Below, one piece after another: positions 49,192 to 59,379 of a stretch of 64,000 nucleotides of DNA. Source of the DNA: Paracentrotus lividus (lineage: Eukaryota > Echinodermata > Echinoidea > Camarodonta > Echinidae); NCBI GenBank assembly GCA_940671915.1, contig CALNVZ010002100.1:9049401-9113400 (forward strand). The letters run 5' to 3'. The first letter of the stretch is position 1. Every line of letters begins with the position of its first letter. The notes under the pieces are model-generated. The model had not been told where the DNA came from. It worked only from the letters and a program-made list of their open reading frames with translations, and searched no databases. A program made the position numbers and the translations under genes.

Positions 49192-51838
49192 GACATAGCA
49201 TCATGGCTGGGTTTTCATCTTGGTATCATTCTTGTCAATTTTCTGATTTACCTCAACCCCCCCCCCCCTCCCCGTGATCCTTATGCCTGGCTGTTCTGCT
49301 TTTATTGAAATCTATTCGATGAGAGGTTCACATTCAATATTGGATGATAGTGAGTAAACTACAAGCCACATGTCTGGAAACATGCAAAAGACATTTACAC
49401 AAAGTTGCTGAGCCTGTTGATCTGAACAACACAATAAGATTCATAATATCTGTCTCTCCCATTTCCCTTCGGCCTTGTTTGCAGATACAAATAAGATTTT
49501 GACATGTTTTTTTCAGTTTATTAGATTTTCATATGAATTTTTACATCTTATGAATGCAAAGCAATGATCAACAACTCGCAAAATTCAGAGTAGAGGTTGT
49601 TTTGTTCTTTCCATCTCTTTCCTGTATATGTCACTCCTACCAAATAGTTTCTGCTTCCTTCATTGATATGGTCAATGTTTCTAAACTTTTCTAATCTAAT
49701 CCTAAGCTTATCATCTAAAAAAAATCTATGTCAATCATTTTTGTTCTCTGTCAATTTTTTTTCTTCATATTTAATTACTTCTGTTTATCCGCTTTCTACT
49801 TCCGCTCTGATCAATTTCTTTCTTCATCTCCTTAATGATTCAACTATATTTCTTCCCTTCCCGCATCACAACATTTAAGTGACGTGCCTAATTCAATTTT
49901 TGGACGGAAGACACCTTGCGGCCTGAAAGCGCTGATTCCATTTGTATATTTGATTAGCAATAGCGTTAAGATGGTTGAGTACATTGTAGTGTAACATGAT
50001 CAGGGCCAACCACGANNNNNNNNNNNNNNNNCCCCCATCATCAATAATTCAATCATAAATATGGAATTAACATTCTCTACAGTATTTTGTTCGATTCAGC
50101 TAGTATTAGGTGAATTCCCTTTTACATGAAATGAAAAGGTAATACCTCTGGCAACGAACCATGTAGTCGGGAGTGGATATATCAAGTTACATTCTCTATT
50201 TAAAAGCTGGCAATATATGAATTTCATGAATGTCATATCATACTGTTTTAATGCCATTTCTATGTTCTATTGAGCCTTCTGTAATCATCTTTTGTCTCTA
50301 CGGTATTTGTAGCCAGTTCACTAAACTAATTTTGTATACTAACAACATTTCTTGGAAATACAATCATCTATCTTTGTAATTTTAATATCAGAATATTTTT
50401 TCAAAGGAGATTTTAATGCAAAGTTTTGTCATTCAATTCCTCTTACAAATTTTTATATGGTGGCCACAGCTCATAACATATTTGTCATGGAGATATAATT
50501 ATACCAAGAATCCTTATTTATAAAGGTCAGATTATCTTTTAATAAAAACTCTTGTCTCCGGATTTATTATCTGGAACACTCCAAAATGAGATTTCAACCA
50601 GACTGTAATATTGTTTTCAACTGACAAAACAGAGCACATGGATCCTGTGTCTTGTCATCAGGTTTCAATCTATGTTCCTCAAAATGATTTGCAAAAATAA
50701 AACAAGAAGAGACATTGGGATTGATAAAGGAAAGCTGGGAGCTCATCGGAATATATTTGGATGTTTGGAAAGGGGAAGCCTATTGCTCCTCGTTGAAGAA
50801 TCACCTAATCTTTTCATTACAAAATTGGGCCGAGGTCTTTCTTTAAATGTTGACAGAAGATCACTCGGTTCTTTTGCTCTTTTTCTCTTTAGTTTGTTGA
50901 TGGAAGTTATATAACAATCTGGTATGATTGTTGTTGTCCCAGTTTTTATTCAGAATGCCAGAAGCAAAAATGTATTTCCGGTCGATCATATTTAAGTAGA
51001 GAAATGAATGACAAATTAAGGGCTTTCATAATTATAAGTACACATCTATGTTTGTTAACATTGTTAAATTAAAAATGAAAAATATAACAAAATAAAGAAG
51101 TATATTTGAATGTGTAAGCCTATTCATGGTGACCAAAAACTTACATGTAAAGTTATAAATGCGATTGAGCATTATTACAGTTGATATCTTGTTTTTCATA
51201 TAAGCCTTTTCAGTTTCTTGATATTGTTGAAGCTCAATCAATCAGATATGATATATATAAGTTGATTTATTGTCATTATTATCATTATTAATATCATTTT
51301 CTATCATTCACCTTCCCATTAACATACAAACAGAGAAGTTTTGCACTCACTTAGTTTGCAAGAGTACGTTCATTCGGGTAGACATTATTGATACAATCAT
51401 TATACCGATACTAATTTTCAGGTTCAATGATTCATAAATATAACATTAATTCAAACATGTTTATATGGGCAAGACTCAGCCTATTTTTTTTTTAATTTCC
51501 ATTCATACCATGCGTCATCCTTTCATTTATCACATGATAAGTTGGTAGGCTTGGCCCTGACATGAAAAATATAAGATAGGCAATAACTGCAGTAAATGGA
51601 GCATCAAATGGCTGTAGAAGCTGGGATATTGTTTTGTCAAATAACCCCCAAAGTCATTTGAGCAATATCCTCAGAGTAAATCTACATGTATATAGCTGAC
51701 ATTTTGGAATGCTCGTCCATTTTTTTCCCCTGCTAACTTTGATGTATAGATATAAGAGATCTCATTATTCTTAGGAAAACAACATCAGCAGAATATGAAT
51801 GCATCATTATTCATTAACAAGTATGCAGTGGAATGCTA
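49192..51838. other. Gene-free AT-rich stretch with assembly gap
   Basis: No gene recognised. A C-run lies at about 49257-49268, and a run of N at 50016-50031. Confidence 0.5.
50016..50031. other. Assembly gap (16 N)
   Basis: Sixteen undetermined bases, followed directly by a C-run; probably a collapsed homopolymer or repeat. Confidence 0.95.
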
Positions 51839-51840
51839 TA

Positions 51841-52861
51841 CAGTGTGTTCCAAAAAAAAGGTAATCGAAGTTCAAAGGTCAGTCATTTCAAAAGTATATG
51901 GTTTATATTTGTGATTTGTTTACTAAAATACTAAGTAACTCATCAGTTTTAATTTTAATTTCTTATGTCCAAACTGTAATGGGTCACAGAGTTAGGGTCC
52001 TTTGAAGGTGATAGGTACAAAACTCATTTTTTATAAATTTTTGGTTTCATAGTTTTGTGGGTTTTTGTCACACAAACTTTCAATGAAATGCAATCTCATT
52101 TGTCAAAGGACCTATTTCAATGGCAATGAGATGGGTTCGCAATTATGAGTCTCTTGAGTCGTGGAAACGTCGTGGTGACGTCCCCTGAGACTTCAGGGCG
52201 TCGATGGAAAATGGAACAAAAGTAAAAAATGTTCAATCTTTTAGTAGACTTCTTTGAGACGCCAGCAAGTAAAAATTATTAGTCCGTTCGATTTCTTTTA
52301 ATCGTTGGCCAGTTCCGACAACGTCTCTGCGACATCTTGGATACTTAAGGGACGTCGCGGCAACCCCGCAAAGACGTCACAGAGACTTGCTCGCGTATTA
52401 AAGAAGTCTACTAAAAGATTTAACATGTTTAACATTTTGTTTGATTTTTCTCGTGACTTCCTGCAAAATCAGGAGACGTCGCGGCGACCTCTCCGAGACT
52501 CCAGAGACTCATGCATACTCGAGAACCCATGTCATTGCCAGTGAGATAGGTCCCTTGACAAATGAGATTGCATTTCATTGAAACTTTGTGTGGCAAAAAC
52601 CCCCAAAACTATGAAACCACAATTTTATAAAAAGTTGGTTTTATACCCTAAAAACGAAAAACTTGGAAAAATGGGTTTTGTACCTATCACCTTCAAATGA
52701 CCCTAATTCTGTGACCCTTTACAGTTTGGACGTAAGCAATGTGTCAAATTAAAGATGATGAGTTACTTAGTAATTTAGTAAATTGATCACAAAAATAAAC
52801 CATATACTTTTGAATTGACTGACCTTTGAACTTCGATTACCTTTTTTTTAGGAACACACTG
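51841..52861. mobile_element. 1021 bp foldback transposon with TA target duplication
   Basis: CAGTGTGTTCC begins at 51841 and GGAACACACTG ends at 52861, with TA on both flanks. Arms of about 330 bp (51841 to about 52175 and about 52525-52861) are near-complementary along their length. CAGTG ends with TA duplication fit the Tc1/mariner superfamily. The core of about 350 bp has GACGTC/GAGAC palindromes reminiscent of family B. No transposase is encoded. Confidence 0.85.
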
Positions 52862-52863
52862 TA

Positions 52864-53142
52864 TAATGCCTGATAGAACCATTTAAGTTTTTTTTTCCTT
52901 AGCAATTTCACTTGACTCTTTTTTATGTGTGTATTGATGTACCTACGGATGTGTATTCAAAACCTATAAAAATTAATAGAGCTAATGTAATGGGAATATA
53001 TTTAAGATATTTTATATAGACCAATTTAGTACTGTAGTTGCAAAGTCGCTTATGATCATTAAAATTAATCAAACCTTGCAGTTTGGTAAAGATGATTGTT
53101 GATGCATGGATTGTAGGCCACTATTAACTCTACGTCTTCCCC
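52864..53142. other. Short gene-free stretch
   Basis: AT-rich; nothing recognised. Confidence 0.5.
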
Positions 53143-53220
53143 GCAAGAAGGGTACTTGGCACAATAGCAACGTGTATACGTTAAGTACCTTCTTGCAGAA
53201 AGGCGACGAACTGAAGATGG
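53143..53220. repeat. Hairpin-containing repeat, copy 2
   Basis: GCAAGAAGGGTACTT (53143-53157) pairs with AAGTACCTTCTTGC (53183-53196) around a 25-base loop; one G bulges. Matches 28347-28430 in both stem and flanks. Confidence 0.6.
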
Positions 53221-53454
53221 GTAAGCCAAGCTATCTCTAATCTTCATGACCTCCTTCGACTATGTAATAAATGTATCTCCTGTTTACGTCATTGCATCCA
53301 GCGAAGTGAAATAAATGAAGATCCTTCTACCAAATTACCCGTAACAAAACATACCAAGCAGAAGAATAATCAGTTACGTTAGGCTAGTCTTGCAAAAACT
53401 TAGCAGACCCATATTGACATTTTAAAAAATAGACTACTGTATAAGTGTTTTTTT

Positions 53455-53540
53455 TTGCGTACAGATATTTTCGCGGTTGGCGGGGGTCCCGACATTTTCG
53501 CGCGATGTTAAATTCGCGGTCGTCAAAATCTGGAATTAAA
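53455..53540. repeat. TTTTCGCGG repeat fragment
   Basis: Clustered TTTTCGCGGTTG, TTTTCGCGCGATG and AATTCGCGGTCG in AT-rich surroundings; probably a MITE relic. Confidence 0.4.
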
Positions 53541-54174
53541 AGTAACTAGATCCATAAGTAATCCATCTTTTCCTATCTAAAAAACGAGACATTGTTTTAA
53601 CACATTATGTGCGATAAACAGTACTCATTTGACCAACATACCAGTCATCCACGCATGTTTTGGGGGTTTGTCTCCATTCACTGAAGCCAAATTTCGCTGA
53701 GGGGATAATTCCCCTTTAGTATGCATTTATCATACTTTCAATGGACAATGTAGGAGCCTAATTCTCACCTAAGAGAGAATTGTATGCAAAGTGTGAATGC
53801 AAAAAAATATCAATTTTAACTTAAATTTAAATAAAAGAGCAAAAGTATATTTTTGTATGAATTCATTTCAAGTTTACAATTTGAAGTAGATTCATATTAT
53901 ATAGGGGTAGAGGCTCTCTTGTAGGAAATTTTGCATCCTAACTTAAATGCCTGAAAAGCAGCATTAGAGATTAGTCTCAACTTAATCCTTAGTGATAGCA
54001 TGACTTGCGGGTGTGTATGGTAAGATCAAGGAGCTTGGTCGGATGGATAAATGGTTGAATTATTCCAGGGTCTGGTAATGTAGATACCGGTTTCTATTTT
54101 CAATTAGAATACAACCTTGAGGTAACATGAAGAACATTACCCTATGACTCATCATGCCTGATCGCTTCTCATAA
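53541..54174. other. Gene-free AT-rich stretch
   Basis: Nothing recognised. Confidence 0.5.
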
Positions 54175-54604
54175 GGCGCTTCTGCACTAGCTGGAGCTAA
54201 AAAATAGCGCGCTAATTGTTGGACCGGGAAAAAAAAAACAAAAGAAACCGGTCCTGCACTAGCTCAAGCTATCTTTAAATTTCGCATTTACGACCTGACG
54301 TGACCTTGAACAATGTATTGTGTATTACGCTTCTGGTAACTACCACAAGCATATACACTCACAGGTGCATGATTTCGGATTTAGATTGAGCTAGTGCAGC
54401 ACCGCGCAAAATAGCGCTCTATTTCATGCTAAAACCGCAAACCAGCTCGAGTTTTTATTTTTTAACCTAAGATGACTTGGGCTTGGATTTCCTCCAAATT
54501 AGCTCGCTATTTGACCACAAATTCGGATCTGATCTGATCGAGCTAATTTATCAGATCACAAATAGCGCGCTATTTGAAAAAGCTCGAGCTAGTGCAGCAT
54601 CGCC
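54175..54604 (+). mobile_element. Family A TIR element, copy 5 (430 bp)
   Basis: Left end GGCGCTTCTGCACTAGC and right end GCTAGTGCAGCATCGCC, same orientation as 6481-6924. Flanking TA is imperfect. Confidence 0.8.
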
Positions 54605-55604
54605 TGTAGTAGGGCCGCTGACGGGCAATAATCTTTGATTAATTCAGGCATCGTTTGGCTCATGCTGCTATTCTTCCAATAATTATCCCTTTTGAAATGT
54701 TTACACTTCCCCTTTTGATGAAATTATATTATTAAACTGCTGTTCCTGTTCCCAGAAGATTGTTCATGACACCATAACTTTCTTAATGATTTATAAACTC
54801 TCTTTTCTGCTTACTGTACTATTGCAGGTGCCTTTACCTCTTTTTGTTTATATTGAAACCATAAGACTACCAGCACATTTAAGTTGCCAGTATCTTAATC
54901 TTATCCTATTTCCATCAGTTCTTATCTTTTGTTTTCCCTTTAACTAGGCTACTTATCTCTTCCTTTCTTTTTTAATGTTTCTGATGAAGTTTTTTGTTTT
55001 TTCATATATTTTTGTTTTACTTCAAAGAACTGTAGAATAGAGGGGTGTTTAATTGAATAATCCTTCCTACTGTTTCTCTTTTTGATGTGCCGCTAAAATA
55101 TTAATATTTGCAGTGTATGCATGATTGCATTTCCAGTGGGTTTGCTACCTGTTGGACCCACGAGACACACACAAACACACAATGCCTAAACACAATGGAG
55201 CAATACCAAACAAAACTGTGTGTCTGGCTGGGTTTGTGCTGGTGTGGTTAGGCACTGCTGAACTTTAATCATTCGTTCATTGGAGCTCGTACCAACAGGT
55301 CGTATTTTGCTCTGCTCTCTCAGCTCCAGTACATGTGTGGAGATTCACGCTTTTACTGTCAAGTTATTTGATCTATCTATCTCGTACACCACCACTCTTT
55401 CATCGTGCTCACAGGATATGGGCATTTATTGATGATTGACTATTAAATGCTTTCAATATTGAGTGATATAATTGATGGATTGCATTATTTGTGGATTTGG
55501 ATCTATAAATCCATTTCAAATTGAGTAAGTACAGGGCTTTATTATTTCCTTAAAATTTCAGTTTTCATTTGTCATCTATTTTGGTTTGGATTGAAAAAAA
55601 AAAA
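54605..55604. other. Gene-free stretch flanking the LTR retrotransposon
   Basis: AT-rich. A good-looking acceptor at about 54828 is not followed by an exon with a donor. It ends in an A-run (55594-55604) that is the retrotransposon insertion site and hides the target duplication. Confidence 0.5.
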
Positions 55605-55720
55605 TGTATTAAGGAATAATGAGTCCCATAGTGGTCATCAGCGATATTTTCATTCTTTGCAAAGTAGTATAGTCGACCGAGCTTCTAATTATAATAAAAC
55701 TAATAACAAAGTGAATAATT

Positions 55721-55733
55721 GCTCACCTTTAGC
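55721..55733 (-). promoter_or_regulatory. Strong 5' splice donor inside the LTR
   Basis: Minus-strand CTAAAG|GTGAGC matches the donor consensus closely, with the intron starting at 55726. In the 5' LTR copy the same site would lie in the transcribed leader downstream of the NRF1 site. No ATG occurs between the NRF1 site and this donor, so the leader would not interfere with translation. Confidence 0.5.
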
Positions 55734-55810
55734 TGATATATTCGATAATCCAGTCAGTCAAACGGATCTCTCTAAACTTGATCAGATTCAACCAACAAGT
55801 GCAAGTTCCC

Positions 55811-55822
55811 CGCGCATGCGCA
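55811..55822. promoter_or_regulatory. NRF1 binding site in the LTR
   Basis: CGCGCATGCGCA contains the exact GCGCATGCGC NRF1 palindrome. NRF1 drives TATA-less promoters in animals, and no TATA box is evident upstream of the donor. This probably marks the LTR promoter. Confidence 0.6.
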
Positions 55823-55908
55823 GGTACATTTAGACATCGGCGAATCCATTCTCCCAGGAGGGGGGGACCCCGGGACAGTTCATGTGGGTTGGGGGGAGAT
55901 TTACTACA

Positions 55909-55926
55909 CTCCCCCCCGTTTTGAAA
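55909..55926 (-). other. Polypurine tract (plus-strand primer)
   Basis: Minus-strand CAAAACGGGGGGGAG immediately precedes the LTR TG. Position and composition fit the primer for plus-strand DNA synthesis. An 18-base block including it is repeated exactly inside pol (63500-63517). Confidence 0.7.
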
Positions 55927-56541
55927 AACCCGTGGGCAAGGCAGAGAAAAAAGGAAATACCCCCGCCAACCCACAGAGAAACGGGAAGAAAAAAAAACAG
56001 GATATGAACCAAAATTGTGTTTTTGTCAGAGAATCAATATCGCCCAACATCTTACAAAAAGAATTCTAGGCCTTTTCTCATCATATAGAAACACAAATTG
56101 AGGTTTCAACAAATTTTGGCAAAATTATCAATGATTAGTTGTACATAAAAAAGTAATTAAATGAAATTTTCCTAGAATGACTAGGAAATGGTACCCTCCC
56201 AATTGGTCCCTTAGCAACAGAAAAATATCCAAACTTTATAAAGGTCTCCCGCAACACCAAACACGGGGAGGCCTACAAAAATAGTAAAACAGCCGAAAAA
56301 ACTTTTGAACAATATCCAATCTCCTTAATATAACGAGATTGGACATAAAAAATTGTTTGAACTCTAATCAACCCTATACAGGATTGGCCTATTGTGGCTG
56401 GATAAAACATCTCCTGCCCGAGAAAACACCACGACCACGGCAGAATAACCATCATCCCGCCCTGACATCAAAATCAACGCATAAGGGATACGATCCCCTA
56501 CCCTCCAGAAAAACTCCTAAGAATTTCACCCGGGCAACCCC
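55927..56541 (-). other. 3' untranslated region of the retrotransposon
   Basis: About 615 bases between the TatD frame and the polypurine tract. It includes a perfect 8-bp-stem hairpin (TTTCCTAG / CTAGGAAA, 56168-56188). No further frame is credible. Confidence 0.6.
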
Positions 56542-59307
56542 TCAGGGGAATAACTCCCGGAAATTCTTAGTCGAGACCTCTACGAGACGCAGATAATCAC
56601 TCTTTCTAGAGCGTGCAACCTGCCGTGCAACATCCCCCAGATAGGCAGGGGAGATGAGACGAGGGTAACCCCTCAGTGGCAGGCCAGGAGAATCTGTCTC
56701 GAGAAGAAGGCGGTTCCAAAGAACCTTCCTCAGCCCTTGGGTCTGGACAGGATTGATACCCGCCAATGCCCCGAAGCTAAAATAGGCGTGAGGATATGCC
56801 TTCTGCCAGGCTTCCACCTCTCCAGGTCCCAGAGTACAGCAATGAATCTGTATCCTCTGGAACTTGGACACAAACTCGGACAATACCCCCCGAATGATCT
56901 TAGACGGGGTATCCGAGGTAGCATCTTCCTTTCGGCCCCGGATGTGTAGCACCAACACCCGGCCAGTAGCACCAACCTGCTTCAGGATGGCCCGAAACAT
57001 TTTGAGCTGCCCCGGCCAAGTTTCCTCCGGGAGATTATGATCTAAACCGATCTCACCGATTGCACTCACCTGGGCCTTGCAGGCTTCCCGCGCGAGATCG
57101 TGCAGGTCCGGCGGCTGGGCCCTGGCTGCATGCTTTGGGTGAATCCCAACCGCAACCTTGAAACTCCGATTGGCCGGAAACACCAGCCCCTTGACAGGGA
57201 GGTCACAGAAGTTGAGAACTCCCCCCGTCACCCTGACAGGTTTCTCTGGAGCGCGTTCGAGGAAGACTCTCCCCAGACAACGTTCCAACCCCGTCACACC
57301 AAATCGCTTTTTCATCTTATCCAGATGGAAGTGACTATCACACATCTCCGGAACAGGAGGTTGTGCAGCCACATTTGCAAAGGACTTCCGTGACGAGTCG
57401 GCGGAGGACGAAGTCCCCGCCTGACCGCCCTTACCCGCGGGAACGTCTTTCCTGCGGGAGTCAGCGTTCCTCGTCCTTGATTCCTTAGACAGGCTAGCGG
57501 AGGACGAAGCCCCCGCCTTCCCACGACCACCCGCAGGTTGGTCCCCGCGAGGTGCAGTGGCGCCCGTCTTCGGTCCCTTCTGGGAAGCAGAGGAAACTTT
57601 CCCCGCTTTCCCACCACAGCCAGCAGGAGCCTTACCCTTGCTGACCGGGGCGACCTCCATGGGTGGAGCATCGGAAGGAACCGACCCCCTGGACTCAGCG
57701 GTGGAATTCCCCGGAGACCTACTATCGTCTACCGGTGTCTTCCGATCACCGAGGTTCCACACGACCTTCTGCTGCGCGGGCGTCAATTGGTCCAAAAGGA
57801 AGACCAGAATCCGCCAATGCAGCAGACCCACCCGAACATTCAACGGGCGAATAGTGATGCGCTCTGGAGCCGTGTGGCCCATCTGTTCTGAGAGGGAGCG
57901 CATCTCCTGCTCCATCGCCTCGGGAAGACAGTAGGCATACCCTTCGGGAGCCCTGGCATTAACATATCTCTGGAGAGCAGAAACCTCCTGAGCGCCAAGG
58001 ATAAACTTTGCGATCATGCCCAAACAAGCCTCTATCTTCATGAGACGAACATTGCGGTCATAGCTGACAGGGGGACCACCCCGTCCAAGCCTCATCGCCC
58101 AAGGCACATGCTCACGATATACGTGGTGGCGGAGTTTCTCCGACGACGGGCGATGGCCACACAGAGGACAAACCCCCCGCTGCCTTACTTTCGGAGGATA
58201 ATCCTCCCCCGAACCATCCGTCTGGTGTCGCTTCCGGGTTCCCCCGGAACGGTCCTCACTATCCACCCGCGTCCCTTGACGCTGATTCGAATCGCCAACA
58301 CGAGCAGTGCCTACGGCGCGCTGTTTAGGCCGGCATGACCTATTCCCCTGGGGATTGCGCCCCCCGGAGGGTCTTGCCGGTTCATCACCCTCATCACGCG
58401 GTTCTTCAGAGGTAGAAGGACCGGGGACTGCAGAGGCCTGCACATTCTCGCTCTCACATTCACTGAGTGCTTGTTCCCCCTCACTCACCCCGACCTCCAT
58501 TGCCTCATCCGCTGGCTGAGTCTCCATGGCAATTCCCGGGTTTAAACCACCCGGGCTATCAGCCATAGATTCCTCCCGCAACGGTGTCGCAGAAGAGTCT
58601 CTTACCTTGGATACGCCCGGTACAGGACCAGGCGGGCATCCTTCCTGGGACTCTGGGGTCCTCAACCCCCGAGTAGGACCTACCTGTGTTACACCCGGCT
58701 CAGAGCCAGGTAGGCGATCCTCAACAGGCTCAGGGCACCTAGCACCCTGAGGCATACTTACCTGGGAGGAAAAGTCCTCCCTGGCCTGGGTGGCCTCGGA
58801 TCGAATCCGATTTAACAAATCAGACGTGATCCGTCTTCTTGTGGCCATATCCGGCTCCCACCAGATAACATGCTCTGAAACGGTGTAAACCAACGGGAAT
58901 CCACCCGAAGACACCTCAGAGATTGACATCCCACGTGGAGGAGGAAACCTTGCCCGCACTTCCTCAGGATTTGAGTGCCTCCCGAGATAGTGGCGCAGGC
59001 AGTGGATCCAGCCCTCATCGCCGCTGTCGATCGCCCTGTTGTACCACGTATCCACATACGTCAGTACCAGATCCCATGACTCCCGATTACGCAACCCCGG
59101 AAAAAGAACTCCCGGGTGAGGAAGGTGATCTCCCTGGCTTAACAGGTTCATAGAGTCTGACAAGGCGCTGAGTTGAAGAAGGGTATCCCCAGCCTGGCCT
59201 ATAGCCTGGCCCACTACCCTATCCACCTCCGAGTCGCTCAGGAATTCCCCCGGCGGCTCCTCCTTCGTTGATGGTGGTCTTCCCGGGGAACCTCCCCCGG
59301 CCGACAT
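56542..59307 (-). CDS. Retrotransposon ORF with C-terminal TatD nuclease domain (921 aa)
   Basis: Residues 656-921 form a complete TatD-family (amidohydrolase-fold) metal-dependent deoxyribonuclease. Visible motifs are DSHFHLD with H659 and H661, GIHPKH at 721-726, GEIGLD with E752, HIR with H788, HCCT with H822 and LLETDSP with D872, so every expected metal ligand is present. Upstream come a C2H2-like finger (C380, C383, H395, H400), a basic KR-rich patch (324-376), and three Ser/Gly/Lys-rich repeats starting PAG at 561, 591 and 623. Residues 24-180 are unrecognised. The frame follows pol, the position of env, but has no signal peptide or membrane segment. Its ATG directly abuts a splice acceptor, so spliced expression is likely. 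A role in trimming or degrading DNA during reverse transcription or integration is inference; capture of a host TatD gene is the simplest origin. Confidence 0.85.
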   Translation of the reverse strand: MSAGGGSPGRPPSTKEEPPGEFLSDSEVDRVVGQAIGQAGDTLLQLSALSDSMNLLSQGDHLPHPGVLFPGLRNRESWDLVLTYVDTWYNRAIDSGDEGWIHCLRHYLGRHSNPEEVRARFPPPRGMSISEVSSGGFPLVYTVSEHVIWWEPDMATRRRITSDLLNRIRSEATQAREDFSSQVSMPQGARCPEPVEDRLPGSEPGVTQVGPTRGLRTPESQEGCPPGPVPGVSKVRDSSATPLREESMADSPGGLNPGIAMETQPADEAMEVGVSEGEQALSECESENVQASAVPGPSTSEEPRDEGDEPARPSGGRNPQGNRSCRPKQRAVGTARVGDSNQRQGTRVDSEDRSGGTRKRHQTDGSGEDYPPKVRQRGVCPLCGHRPSSEKLRHHVYREHVPWAMRLGRGGPPVSYDRNVRLMKIEACLGMIAKFILGAQEVSALQRYVNARAPEGYAYCLPEAMEQEMRSLSEQMGHTAPERITIRPLNVRVGLLHWRILVFLLDQLTPAQQKVVWNLGDRKTPVDDSRSPGNSTAESRGSVPSDAPPMEVAPVSKGKAPAGCGGKAGKVSSASQKGPKTGATAPRGDQPAGGRGKAGASSSASLSKESRTRNADSRRKDVPAGKGGQAGTSSSADSSRKSFANVAAQPPVPEMCDSHFHLDKMKKRFGVTGLERCLGRVFLERAPEKPVRVTGGVLNFCDLPVKGLVFPANRSFKVAVGIHPKHAARAQPPDLHDLAREACKAQVSAIGEIGLDHNLPEETWPGQLKMFRAILKQVGATGRVLVLHIRGRKEDATSDTPSKIIRGVLSEFVSKFQRIQIHCCTLGPGEVEAWQKAYPHAYFSFGALAGINPVQTQGLRKVLWNRLLLETDSPGLPLRGYPRLISPAYLGDVARQVARSRKSDYLRLVEVSTKNFRELFP

Positions 59308-59345
59308 CTGTGAGGGAAGAGAGAGAGAGAAGAGTGTTAATCATC
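59308..59345 (-). promoter_or_regulatory. Splice acceptor immediately before the TatD ORF
   Basis: Minus-strand GATTAACAC, then a CTCTCTCTCTCTTCC tract, then CACAG directly before the ATG at 59307. Branch-like TTAAC lies about 30 bases upstream of the AG. The strength and exact placement suggest a real 3' splice site serving a subgenomic mRNA. Confidence 0.7.
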
Positions 59346-59373
59346 TCACCAACTAATCCTGAAATTTAATACC

Positions 59374-59379
59374 TTTATT
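59374..59379 (-). promoter_or_regulatory. AATAAA overlapping the pol stop codon
   Basis: Minus-strand GAATAAAGG contains a canonical polyadenylation hexamer that includes the TAA stop. It could end some transcripts before the TatD frame, or be coincidental. Confidence 0.25.

Larger units (their letters stand above)
55605..55908 (-). repeat. 3' LTR (304 bp, predicted)
   Basis: Read on the minus strand it starts TGTAGTAAAT directly after a polypurine tract and ends CCTTAATACA before an A/T homopolymer. The terminal 8 bases are inverted copies with one mismatch, and TG...CA ends are standard. The exact outer end is inferred, because the 5' LTR is not in the window to align. It contains an NRF1 palindrome at LTR position 88-97 and a splice donor at 183. 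Confidence 0.7.

Noticed and set aside
54828-54900. Pyrimidine tract plus TTGCAG acceptor
   Set aside because: No donor follows the open stretch and the peptide is not recognisable.
57538-58750. Several plus-strand frames over 70-125 residues
   Set aside because: Antisense shadows of the GC-rich TatD-bearing frame.
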